A DNA stretch of 64,000 nucleotides. Source: Lunularia cruciata (taxonomy: Eukaryota > Streptophyta > Marchantiopsida > Lunulariales > Lunulariaceae). The position numbers were made by a program, and so were the translations under genes. Positions 53,670-64,000 of the stretch are shown piece after piece. Within the stretch, counting starts at the first letter, position 1; each line of letters opens with the position of its first letter. Under the pieces are notes generated by a model, which saw nothing but the letters and a program-made list of their open reading frames with translations, was not told the DNA's origin and made no database searches. The stretch spans positions 27,533,001 through 27,597,000 of the forward strand of contig OX419755.1 of assembly GCA_948567375.1 (NCBI GenBank). Direction: 5' to 3'.

Positions 53670-56300
53670 ATGGCTGGTACAAAGAAGAAGGGTGCAAAAA
53701 TTCTTTCTCCAAAGAGCCAAAGCCAAAGCGCATATGAGAGTTCAAATTCTCCCACCATGTAAGCAAAGAACGATTTCCAAGGACCATTGTTGCCACCAAA
53801 GAGTTCTATAGTGTGGATCGCAACCATGCACCCATTGAAGACTGTTGGCCAAAACTGAGACTCTGGTGAGTAGTTTCACTTTCTGCAAAGTGGTTTCCCA
53901 GCAAGTAGTCTCAAGGCCAAAGAGTGATAATCAAAAGATTAAGAGTGTAGAGTAATATTTGGAGTAGGTCTTTTTTTGGTGAGTGCTCTTTGTAAGCAAG
54001 GAAAGATGGTGTGAGCAAGAGCAAGTATAGGACCCTAGCTATGATCCTCTGTTATCCAGCACTGCACAAGTGGGACATAAATTTCAAGAAATACTTTCTC
54101 CAAAGCAAGCACTTGGGTTCTTGCTTTGGAACTAGGACCTAAGCCCTCCGCAAGAAATGAGGAGTCAAGAACACTAGGAATCAGGAAACCTTTGGGGAAA
54201 TCTAAAGGAGTGGACTAAAGAGCATTGGAGGATGGTCCTTGGCCTGAATGCTAGAGCATCCAAAGCTTATACCCTTGATATGACATTTGGTGATGTGGGT
54301 GAGGAGATTAGCATGAAGATTGTAGCCTCCTTTGCCAAAGAGTGCTCTACGAGTAATGGCTGAAGGATGGCCACCTACAAAGATCTGGCACAAACATTGG
54401 TTGTGGTTTTGGTGATGAAATTGTTTCAACCAAAATTTATAAAATACTTAATTATTAATGAAGTATGTCTACCAAGGAGCAATTATCAACTAGATGCATA
54501 TCTTCTATTGGCAATCTCAATCTATGGTCATGCAATTGTAAGAAGATTGAGAAGAAATATATTTAGCCCCATTTGCAATTCATTTCTACATGTTGAGCAG
54601 CTTTAACCCCATAAATCTGCTCAACAATGACAAGCAAAAGCAGTTCCTTGGTCATCACCAAACGATGGAGTAATGCTCTCCCTTCAGGTTGTGCAACAAC
54701 CTGAAGTGAGAGCATTACCAAAGCTATTTGTGATGTAGACATCAATTTTGCTAGCTCAAGTGAGTTTGTTGAAGTTAACAAGGATAAAATCCCAAAGAAG
54801 CAAAAGAGTTCTACTTCAGCAAAGACTACCCACACATCCAAAAATCCTCAAAGAAAGCTGCAAGTAGTGGAGTTATCATCCTAAGAGGACAAGAAGAGGA
54901 TAATGAAGATGAAGAGAAAGAGTTGATCTTGCAAGACACTATGTTCAAAGATGAACAAGATAGAGAAGGAGCTAAATCCTTGCCACCAAGAAGTAAAAAT
55001 CAAGTGGAGTGAAGTTATAGAGTCAAAGATCAAGAGGATCTTTGTAGCAGGGAACTAGCCAAAAAAAACTCAACCAACTTCACCTTTTGAGTTGAATTTG
55101 TAAGCTATAAGGAGACTATGAGTGGAAGGAAAGAACGTTGGGATTCAAGAGGAAGATGTTCTGGAAGAAGTTTGACATGGAGACAAAGTAATGGTGACCA
55201 AAGCAAGAATATTACATGTATTCAATGGAGCTGATTTTGTCATGAACTCCATTGAACCCTTGTTGAAGTATTTGTAGACAATCCTTCCACAATATAAGAA
55301 GAATTGGCTAGAGGAGGAAAATTACACCTCCTTTGTTGAAGAAGATGCATAAAAATGAGTATGCAATAAAGGTGAAGAATGACCATTCAAGGTCTATACA
55401 AGGAGGAGTGTAAGAGGAATGACACCTTGATCTAGGATATGGAAGAAGAAAGATGAAAGAAGACTTCATTGGAAGGTGCAAAGAAGACTCAAGGAAAAGC
55501 AATCCAAAGATTATAAGAAGAGATGAGTACTCTTTGGATTGCAAGCAATGTGTGCCAAAAATGGTTGGATGGAGAGTTTTAGGGTCAAAGTGAGGGAATA
55601 ATTTGACTCAAACAAGACTTGGAATTGAGTAGTGTGAGTATATAACCATGAAGTCTATGATGAACATGTATACAAAGGACACTAGATTCAAGATGGATCC
55701 TTGTAGAAGGAGAAGGAAGAGCACATTATAGACCAACCAAAGATGATGGGGGAAGTCACCATGGAGATTTGAGGCATATACATAACTCCAAAGGAAGCAA
55801 AGGCAAAGATAATCTAGAACTTGTAGAATCTTCATGATCAATTGGTGTCCCTTGCCAAAGAAGTAATGTAAGGATGAATGAAAAAGACAAAGGTACATGA
55901 ATATAAGTTGTAGGCCCAAGCTCTTGCAAAGAAGACATACAAAGACTCAAGGATAGACCGCTTAGCTATGAATCTTAGGGAGCACACAAATAGTAAGTTC
56001 AGTGAATCTTGTGATACCCTAGTCTTAGAAATTACAAATTATAAGGAGAACATGGGACTTCTTCCTTCAAAAGCTAGAGATAAAGCTAATTCTTTGTAGT
56101 AGGATTTTCCAAAGAGTTGGTATTCTTCTTAGTAGAAATTTTGGAGAAGTACACCCAAAGAAGACAATAAGTATGGATATTCTTAGGAAGAAATGTATTG
56201 TTCTCAAAAGACAAGTGGGCAAGAATTGTAAGCAATCAAGAAAATCATTTGTAACATTTGCCACTTGCAATTTTAGTAGAGATCTTTTCATGTATCAACT
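53670..56300 (+). pseudogene. Unidentified plus-strand relic, possibly retroelement gag-like
   Basis: A purine-rich plus strand gives a long series of broken frames that flow like one protein. It begins AGTKKKGAKILSPKSQSQSA near 53.67 kb, then FLPRS.YQLDAYLLLAISIYG near 54.5 kb, an acidic Lys/Glu-rich part near 54.9 kb, LHVFNGADFVMNSIEPLLKYL near 55.2 kb, KNWLEEENYTSFVEEDA near 55.3 kb, and coiled-coil-like sequence to 56.1 kb. Stops occur every 20-60 codons. I do not recognise the family. Length and charge fit a gag-like or accessory protein of a large retroelement, but no LTR or pol was found beside it. Confidence 0.35.
54670..54718. repeat. 23-bp inverted repeat with 3-base loop
   Basis: GTAATGCTCTCCCTTCAGG... 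folds with one mismatch onto its partner ending GAGAGCATTAC, around the loop GCA. This is the longest near-perfect foldback I found. Confidence 0.9.
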
Positions 56301-56876
56301 TATTAGTTGCTACATTTCTTAGGTTCTAAGTGTCATTTTGCTACTTAAGGCAGCCTTTCTATGTAAATATTCATTCAATCACTAGAAGATAAATAAAAGA
56401 ACAAGCCAATAGCTTTTCATCACCTTTGCTTAATTCCTCGTACTTTTGCCTATTTTTAGTAGTGTGGTTGCTTAGGAATCTTTGTAGTGAGAGTACTTAG
56501 GGCACTATGTGCTTGATCCCTATCTTTGGAGCTTTGTGTGTGTGATCTTGGGTGTGGCTCTTTGGAAGCAATGCCTTGACAAGAATGACTTGTGGTGATT
56601 TGTTGTATTGAAAATAGTTAGCAAACCCAAACCTAAAGAATAATCGATGCAAAGATCCTTTGAGCAAAAACATGCCTTCTAGGAACTGTAGAACATGATC
56701 TTTGGAGTAGGAATCTTTGTATAGGACTAGATCATCACCTTCAAAATTTTAGTAAGAATATATTATTTGTAATGTGATCTTTTATTTGTAATTTTGTATA
56801 GTACACCTTTTGGGTGACAAACACTTGTTGGGAAGTGGTGTCTGCACAAGAGGCTAAATAGGTAATAGTAAAGAGC
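56301..56876. other. Stretch without recognisable genes
   Basis: T/G-rich sequence after the gag-like relic. No domain was seen. Confidence 0.45.
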
Positions 56877-57344
56877 TGCAATAATAACACTTCCCTTCAA
56901 GTTTAGTTATTTCTAATTTGTATCCTTGTGTGAATGACCTACTTCTTATTGATATATTGTATTTTGCTTGACAATTGGATACTCCGTTTGACTTTCAGGT
57001 TAATATTGATCTTCATTGGCAAATTGAGATACCTTTGATGAAATTTAGAAGTAGAAGGCTTAGTTAGCTTGACAATGGCCTGAGCAATTGAGCTCCAATT
57101 TGACTCTTTATTGCAATAATACCACTTCCCTTCAAGTTTAGCCATTTCCAATTTGTATATGCATGGAATGACCTATTTCTTACTAATATACACTTTGGGT
57201 GATATTGAGATACTCCATTCTTCATTTAAGCTAGCATTGATCTTCATGGCCAATTTGATGAAATTTAGAAGTAGAAGGCTTAGTTAGCTTGATAATGACC
57301 AAAGCCTCATAATCTGGTACCAATTTGACTTGTAAACTACCATG
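56877..57344. repeat. Two-copy tandem repeat, about 236 bp
   Basis: GCAATAATAMCACTTCCCTTCAAGTTTAG begins both units (56877 and 57113). AAATTTAGAAGTAGAAGG and CTTAGTTAGCTTGA recur at the same offset, and each ends near CCAATTTGACT. Confidence 0.85.
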
Positions 57345-58534
57345 ACATTTACAAATCTTTCATGAATCTTAGCACCAAATAATTAGAATTGATATCATGT
57401 AGACATACCTCTGTTCAAAATAATATTATTAATACTTTTGGATCTTTATGATGAGGACAAGGTGGCACATAGACTTGTTTATATGCTTTCTCTAGTATAC
57501 TTATTGATAATTTTTGACATTGATCATCAAGTGTACTTCCCTTATGTGATGAATGGTAATATTCTCAAATTGGGTAGTAATCATTTCTACTAATCATTTC
57601 CACATTTTATAAACATCAACTATCAATGTGACACTAAGCTCCCTTTTAAAGTATTGCTTCTTATAGTAGTTACATGGTTTAGAAATTTTACCTCTAAAAT
57701 ACCTATAGAGACTATTGAAAAGATCTATGGGATATGTGGAAAAATACTTGGTCTAGAGCATTCATTGAAGCAAAAGTAGCCTCTTGAATATATTAAGGAG
57801 TTGAAATGCTTTTGGAGTGGATTATGGATAAAAATTAACTAAGGAATTGACAACTCCATGTAATAGATCATAATACTAGAAAGATAATAAAGATTGGATT
57901 AAGTTAAGTAGTATGCATATATTTAGTATGGTATACGAGTATAATTAGTATAGTTTTGGATGGTGCAGACATTATCCAAGGCCAATGGCATAATTTTATT
58001 TACACCTTGGGACTCCAAGGGCTGTGCTCTAGACTCCTAAATACTACTCATCACCAAAACATTAGGTCTCCTAAGTCTCACATATTTTATGCTTGTCAAG
58101 TTTCTTGTGTTTTTCATTGAGCTTCATTGGATCCTTAAACTATGTTTAGTGCTAAGTATGCTTCTTCCATCAGGTGCTATGGCCTAGCTTCTAGTCTTTG
58201 TTAAGTCTTGGTCATATCTTTAAGGACACTAGAGTCTTTGAAATTCAATATCTTGTTAGCTTAGCAAATGTTTTTGCACCACTCCCAAGAAAATCTTGCA
58301 TATTTTATTATTTTCTCAAAGTACTACATGATCTAATTAAATTTTTGTCTTGGCTTTCTTCTGATCTTCTGATCTTTCTTTCTTCTTGGCAAGTCATGAT
58401 CCAAACTTGGCAACATCCTTGTTAACTTTCTACATTGAACTCCACTCCAATTTTACCTTCACTTCCTCAAATTTTGATATCAATAACTTATATATCCACT
58501 CTACCACAACTCCTACTTTGCAACACCTATTGGT
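57345..58534. other. AT-rich stretch without recognisable genes
   Basis: No coding similarity was seen. The plus-strand frame of 75 codons at 58198-58425 is hydrophobic and unrecognised. Confidence 0.5.
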
Positions 58535-59204
58535 GATGTATGCTCTATTTGGATATTTAGTTTGGTATTGTAAGTAGTTGAAAATATTTTTTATATGGAG
58601 TTTAACAAAGCTTCTATATTAGTCATGATTCGCTAGAGTTAATCATAGCCAAGATAAAGGTGACTCACCTTTAGAGAAAGTTGAAAGAGTGAACACCACT
58701 ATTTTGGATTCTAATGTATTGACTTTGTATTATTCCTAGATATTTGGCTTTGAGGAAAGAGTTGAAAACTCTTGGATCCACAAGTCTTTTTGCTATAGAT
58801 TTTTCTATTATCCAAGTATGGCCTATGTGAAGGAATCTTTGGCTTAGTTGTTGGGTCAAGATAAGACCATATGCTTAGGGGACTATTCCAATGAGTTTGG
58901 ATATTCCGTTAGACTTTTGGACGTTATATGACTTTTATCCTAGTAACTTGAGTTACTCTAGTAATAGGTAACCTTTTTGTCTAATTTTTTCACAAGTATA
59001 TAAACTAGGATGAATAACTACTCAAGCTCCTTTCATTTGCAACAATCTCCCTCTCACTTTAATGAGAAATGCCTTGAGTCTTGAAGATGCCTTGGAGGAA
59101 TGTGATGGAGTTTAGGTTTTTTTTTTTCTCTTAGTCCATGATGCACTACCTCATTAACCATAAGACATTCATATTGAGTGATAGATAGGTAGATGCATAG
59201 CTCA
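58535..59204 (+). repeat. Diverged solo LTR of the Tat/Athila-like family
   Basis: Matches the plus-orientation LTR at 5858-6533 in order: GATATTTAG, the GTCATGATT block, ACCACTATTTTGGATTCTA, GGCTTTGAGGAAAGAGTTG, the TATA box and TCTTAGTCCATG. The terminal TG...CA are not clear, and a run of T replaces part of the end, so both limits are approximate. Confidence 0.75.
58997..59003 (+). promoter_or_regulatory. TATA box of the LTR
   Basis: TATATAA in CACAAGTATATAAACTAGG, the same context as at 6322. Confidence 0.55.
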
Positions 59205-61100
59205 ATGTCACTTCACTTCTATATCTCCAAGAATAAGGATGGACTACATCCAGCCTAACTTGATCATATACTCCAATAACTCCATTTGGAAGTTTGTAGG
59301 CTTTTCTTAACCAATTTGAGTTTGTGTGCAAAGCTTACAACATCATCTCTCTGGATAACAAAATCCATCAAATCCCCCAATACTTCATATGCATCACCAA
59401 TAAATAGTTTCACTTGCTCAACCATATAGTATAAAATAGTTGGTATCAAGTCATAGTTGCAACCAAATCTTACTTTATTAGTTTTAGAGAACAATACAAA
59501 CTCATGGAGCAATGCAAAGATATCAAGAAGTCAAGTATAGAGTTGATGATTTGATTTGTGTTCTACTTCTATACTCTTTTTCCCTTACCTTGACCTTCAA
59601 CCTCTTGATGTCATCATAGTTAAGTGGTTCAAATGAGGCCTCCCAAAAAAGGCTGCAGAATGGCTCACCTTTCAAAACCCAAAATTATAGAGCACTCAAC
59701 AAAGGTTTTTGCTTGGGACAAAGTTCCAGAAAAGCATCTAAAACAAGTTCTTCTCCCATGTCCTTACTACCCACCCACTTCTACATTCCCCAAGCCTAGC
59801 CTTATCATCTTACAAAAAAAACCACCTTTTCTAAAACTTGCCTTTACATTGGCACTCTTTGGCAAAGATGCACTATAGTTAACAAAGGACTTGTACAATG
59901 AACACAATTGCCATAAAATTCAAATCACTACATGTTTTTGGGCAACATGTTCACCCACCATCTAAATTAGGCCTTACATCCAACATCTATAGAGGTTCCA
60001 AACATCCAAACAAGTAGTTCACAAACATTCAAACTCATCCTTGAACCATCAATACTCTTTATATATGAAGTATATTTAGTATTTTGATGTTTATTATCAA
60101 TAATAATGCTATCAACTCTCTAAAAAATACAAAGAATCCATCCACTCCATAACTAATTCAAATCACTTAGAGATAAAATATAATCAACACATACAAGACC
60201 TCACATCTTGTCCATGTTACACAAGTACAATCATTCTAAGCTTCCATTGTCTTATTTGCTAAGAAAACTACTACACTAATTAGTGTCCCAACATGTCCGC
60301 TTACTATTTCTTCTATGAGATTAATCCTAAATCTTTACATTGCCTAAAGATTTGTTCTATGTTATCATGCCAAACCCTTCCACCGCCTCCATTGCTGTGC
60401 TATGTTTTTCTTTCTTTTGGAACACACTAGATGCTAAGCTATGGAGCTTACAAACATGAGGTTATATGTAGATCTATTATTAATAATTTGGGCTCACTTG
60501 TCTTCCCAACTGCCATAACCTTCTCCCTCTATTTCCAATGTTCCTTCTATGAGGTAAGCAAAAAGTGAAACCTAACTTGTCATCACAATACACACTCTTG
60601 ATTTGTTGGTAATCACTTCAAGCATTTCCAAGGAGAAATACATGTTATGCCTAAAGGGAAAGAAGGAGCCAAGTGCAACACCAATCCAAACTACTAGACA
60701 TACAATCAAGCACACAAAGCATATAGATGATCCAAAGATAAGTAACTTAATAATAACTCTCCATGTTTTTGGTAAAAATGTGCTTTACAAGACTCATTGC
60801 TCTATCCAAGAGTTGCTCTCAATCTTTGCTCCAAATAGGAAATTCTATGCATTTTGGTGGAGAAATATTTGTGAGACTCAAACTAGGAGAAAACGTCACT
60901 ATTTCATCAATTATACTATCTTGTATCACTTGTTTGTACAAATGCTTTGAGCCCTATTATCCAAGCTCTTTTGCAAGAGCAAAGAGTATGTATGGAACAT
61001 AGTATGCAAAGAAGTATTTCTCATACTAAACATGTTTGGGAGAGATGCCTCTCCTTGTGGTCTTGAATTGGTCAAAGAAATTTCATAGATATGTTAGCAC
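59205..61100. other. Stretch without recognised genes
   Basis: Short frames only (up to 115 codons at 60603-60950 plus). None has a motif I recognise. The part near 61.0 kb may belong to the upstream pol of the gypsy relic that follows. Confidence 0.45.
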
Positions 61101-61109
61101 CCATCATCA

Positions 61110-61430
61110 ATGCAATCCTTTTCTCAAGTAGATAACAATCATTATGCATCTTTCTAATTGAGTGCCATAACATACAATTACTCCACCATAGAACATGAAT
61201 GATTGGGAATGGTTAATGATCTTTAAAAGTTTTGGACTACTTTTTGGGGAATCAAATTGATACTTCATATTGATCATAAGTTACTCAAATTTCTTATTAA
61301 CTCACTCATTTTATCCAATAACCTTGCCCGTTAGATTGTAGCACTTCTAGTATTCTTATGTTTTGTTGGAAAATCTTATGCTAATGTAGATCTCCTCTGT
61401 TTGATTCTTGGTCCACCATAACTCACGACC
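61110..61430 (+). pseudogene. Ty3/gypsy RNase H relic
   Basis: Plus-strand pieces in shifting frames read NYSTIEHE (catalytic Glu block), then FWHYLLGNQIDTSY, DHKLLKFLIN and FVGKSYANVDLL, the DHKxL...GKSHxxAD end of RNase H. The order and spacing fit. Nothing upstream (reverse transcriptase) or downstream (integrase) could be read with confidence, so this is an isolated decayed fragment in an orientation opposite to the other gypsy copies. Confidence 0.65.
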
Positions 61431-62537
61431 CATACAAACCTATCCAACTTTTCCTTATTCTAGATTTTGCTAATTCTAAATCCTATCAAGTAGATGCACT
61501 TGATGGATCAAATCATGTATTATCTCAAAATGTGATTTCTCCCTTTGGATCTTACTAGCAAGTTGTTAATCATATATTGTACACCATGACCTCTATACCT
61601 TGGATTTTTGTTGTGCATTGTGATTGACAATGATACCCTATTCAAGAATGAAATCATCCATACATTAAAAAAGTCCAAGGGAATTTGACCTATCTTCTCC
61701 ACACCATATTAGCTTCAATCTAATTGCTAGGTTGAACAAAAAAATAGTCTATTTTTTGGCATTGTGAAAAAACAATTGATTGACATACTTCATCCTAGGA
61801 TGAAAAACTTTTCAAAGCACTTTAGACTTATCAATTGAACTATAAAAGAACTACAAGATTCATCCTCTTTCAACTTATTTCTTTCATATAATGCATCAGA
61901 CCTATGGATTTTCTCCACTAACCATTTGCATCCTTGTTGGTGCATACTCTAGTCTTTCTGTGGACACCCTAAATATTTTTAAACTTATTCATCAATTACA
62001 TCTCTTAACCAAGCATTAGATACATACTTTCTATCACTAGTATGTTGCTCAAGCAAACCAAAAGCATCATCATGCACATCTCATAAAGTCCTAATAATTC
62101 CAAAAGAGATACCTAGTAGTTTGATATAACAATTGTTTGTACCATTTGCCAAAGAAAATCACACCTCAATGAAGGTCTTCTCTAATGGGTCCATCAACTT
62201 CAAACCATTCACGTCAATCTCCTTCCCTCTAGAATACAATGCAAAACTTTGGAAGTATAATTAACACTTCATCTCCAAACTCACTTCCTATAGAAATATA
62301 ACTCTAAGGATGACAATTCATTTTCTTGATCTCAATTCACCACTCTCTTCTCTTGGCATTGATCCCATTTCTCCAACTCTCCTTCTACAACCTCAATGTT
62401 ATATATATATCTATATATATATACTCTTTCATCCTCCTCCTTGCACTCTCATTCTTCCCAAGGGATCACCACTTCTCTACTCTTACTCTTCTAAATAGGA
62501 CAACTCCTCTTTCTTGTTCCTCAACTTATTAGGATTA
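61431..62537. other. Stretch without recognisable genes
   Basis: It may contain decayed integrase of the preceding relic. A TATATATCTATATATATA microsatellite lies near 62401-62421. Confidence 0.45.
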
Positions 62538-63140
62538 GGGGGTTTCAGAAATAGTTTTATGAAGTTTTATATTTTATATTCAGAAATATATTTTATGAAG
62601 TTTTATATCTTACAAAGCATTGACTAAATCAGTATAGGGTGCAGGCCGGAGGACAAAAGGAGATTCTACGGAGTTCCATCCAAGTTCCTGATTATTAGCA
62701 CACTCCATAGGAGGTGGTTCATAGAAAATAAGGGATACAAAAAACTCCATTATCACCCCGTAATGCATTAAATACACATTAGGGTTAATAAAGTGCCTCA
62801 TTCAGGTTAGGATAATGGTGGTGGCTACCAAGGGGGCAATGGGGCCAAGGTGATGTCCAAGAACAAAAAAACAGAAATGAACAAGAAGATTTGATCTTGG
62901 AGTTGGGAGATTTGGCAAAGTGATGTCAGAGAACACAAATGACCAAGAAGATTAATAGTGGAGTTTGGAGATTTGTGCACAAGTTGGAAAAATGAAAGAG
63001 GATGAGACTGAGAAAACTGACTATGGAGACGGAATAAGGGATGTGAAGGTTGGAAGGAAGGAGTGAATTTGATCCAACTTCATTAATTAAAATTTTTCTT
63101 GTTCTAGTATTAGTTCCAAAATGAATTCTTATCTTGACCT

Positions 63141-63366
63141 CTTGTGTAATGTGTAGAGAAAAGAGATTCAAGTGAGAAGTGTATAACATGCCAAGAAGGT
63201 GTTATCTTTGGTGACCGGAGAATCAGTCAAGGAGGAGAACATGCCATCTTGTTCTCTTGTGTAATGTGTAGAGAAAAGAGATTTAAGTGAGAAGTGTATA
63301 GCATGCCAAAAAGGGGTTCTCTTTGGTATTGAAGAATCAGTCAAGGAGGAGAACATGCCGAGAGAG
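63141..63366 (+). repeat. Two-copy tandem repeat, 115 bp
   Basis: CTTGTGTAATGTGTAGAGAA at 63141 and 63256, each followed by CATGCCAA and AATCAGTCAAGGAGGAGAAC. It lies just upstream of the transposase relic and is present only in this copy. Confidence 0.85.
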
Positions 63367-64000
63367 AGCATGCAACTAGAACTAACTACAAATATTAGAA
63401 AATGTATACAAAGGATTATTTGATTAGATTTGGAGTTCTCATAGCAAATATAAGGAGATGAAGATGAAGAAGAACAAGGAGATTTAGATATGCTAGAGTT
63501 GTTGATTAGTGGATGGGAGTATGCACATATGTATTGATACCTTGAACCCCAAGTAAATTATCCTTGTAGTTGAGAATTTGTGATAAAGTATTTTAGAAAT
63601 CTCAATGTGAAGGTCTTTTGCTAGCTTACTAGAATGGATATTGATTATTTTTTAACATTAGTAGATTTGATTAAAACACACACTATTTTTGAGAAGAACT
63701 ATCAAAGGGAGAAAACAACCATGTGGATCCAAGTAGCTCTAGCTCTGGACAGATTTGGGCATCACAATAATGGAGCTTGTCTTGCATGAGGATTAAATAT
63801 TTAGGGCATTAGTGCATGTTCAATAATTGCCTTTATTGACAGAGTTATGGTGGCCATATTAGATTTGATGAGGAGCGAAGTTGCATGGCCTCCCGTATGA
63901 GGAGAGGAGGAGACTATATGCAGTATTTGCAAAAAAAAGGTTTCCTCAATTGTGTTGATTTAGTAGATGGTACATTTTTTCCTCTTACTGCTTGACCCAC
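63355..64000 (+). pseudogene. PIF/Harbinger transposase, N-terminal part
   Basis: Plus-strand sequence reads IRKCIQRII, LDMLELLISGWEYAHMY, a TGA, YLEPQVNYPCS, LTRMDIDYFLTLVDLIKTH and TMWIQVALALDRFGHHNNGACLA. It then reads LVDGTFFPLTA with the first catalytic Asp at 63966-63968. It aligns residue for residue with the copy at 28909-30327. Frame breaks and stops (63535-63537 and near 63995) show that it is dead, and two of the stops are at the same sites as in the other copy. Confidence 0.8.

Larger units (their letters stand above)
62538..64000 (+). mobile_element. PIF/Harbinger element, 5' part, runs off the window
   Basis: It begins GGGGGTTTCAGAAATAG after TTA, the expected type of 3-bp target site. 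Its leader and transposase align in order with the element at 28.1-30.3 kb. Leader blocks shared with that copy include TTATTAGCACACTC and CACATTAGGGTTAATAAAGT. The right end is outside the window. Confidence 0.8.

Noticed and set aside
58671-58859. Short frames within the LTR-like copies (also 6265-6495)
   Set aside because: These fall inside LTR sequence shared by five copies and have no conserved frame.
60603-60950. Plus-strand open frame of 115 codons
   Set aside because: Lys/Thr/Ile-rich AT-driven composition and no similarity to any domain I know.

Overview
The window reads as transposon-dense nuclear DNA of a land plant, probably a vascular plant with a large genome. I cannot name the genus. 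The evidence is the transposon mix: a Ty3/gypsy chromovirus with an initiator-Met tRNA primer site, a Tat/Athila-like gypsy element with a tRNA-Asp-type site, a Ty1/copia integrase relic, and PIF/Harbinger elements with separate transposase and ORF1. Most of the window also shows the CG-poor, TG/CA-rich sequence left by long-term cytosine methylation. I found no convincing intact host gene, no tRNA or rRNA gene and no CRISPR array. Nearly every coding signal is a broken transposon gene.

Layout. 1-4.8 kb: decayed minus-strand chromovirus, 3' end off the window. 5.86-7.33 kb: two solo LTRs of one family, head to head. 9-10.7 kb: Harbinger ORF1 relic. 13.5-19.4 kb: Tat/Athila-like element with both LTRs, of the same family as the solo LTRs. 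19.7-21.4 kb: Harbinger transposase and ORF1 relics. 22.3-23.0 kb: copia integrase relic. 24.7-27.3 kb: two gypsy integrase relics. 28.1-36.6 kb: a Harbinger element with terminal inverted repeats, a transposase (+) and an ORF1 (-) that converge, and a GC-richer nested unit between them. 36.6-53.6 kb: a tract that has kept its CpG dinucleotides. 53.7-56.3 kb: unidentified gag-like relic. 58.5-59.2 kb: fifth LTR of the family. 61.1-61.4 kb: gypsy RNase H relic. 62.5 kb to the end: another Harbinger element.

The CpG-retaining tract is the most interesting part. It holds the 3' part of a non-LTR retrotransposon whose protein ends in a CCHC finger and a restriction-endonuclease-like motif (RAD-X12-D), an unusual type for a plant. 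Inside it sits a 6.6 kb chromovirus with a perfect 5-bp target duplication. About 70 bp after the retrotransposon stop codon lies a ~100-bp box with two hairpins. The same box occurs five more times, in both orientations. Three of those copies stand alone and are flanked by 9-15 bp direct repeats, as retroposed copies would be. The LINE itself appears to be flanked by a 13-bp AT-rich direct repeat. I read this as a LINE family plus very short copies that stop just past a GC hairpin.

Decay differs between elements. The chromovirus at 40.3-46.95 kb still has long open frames and similar LTRs and looks youngest. The element at 1-4.8 kb, the Tat-like element and the Harbinger copies are much older.
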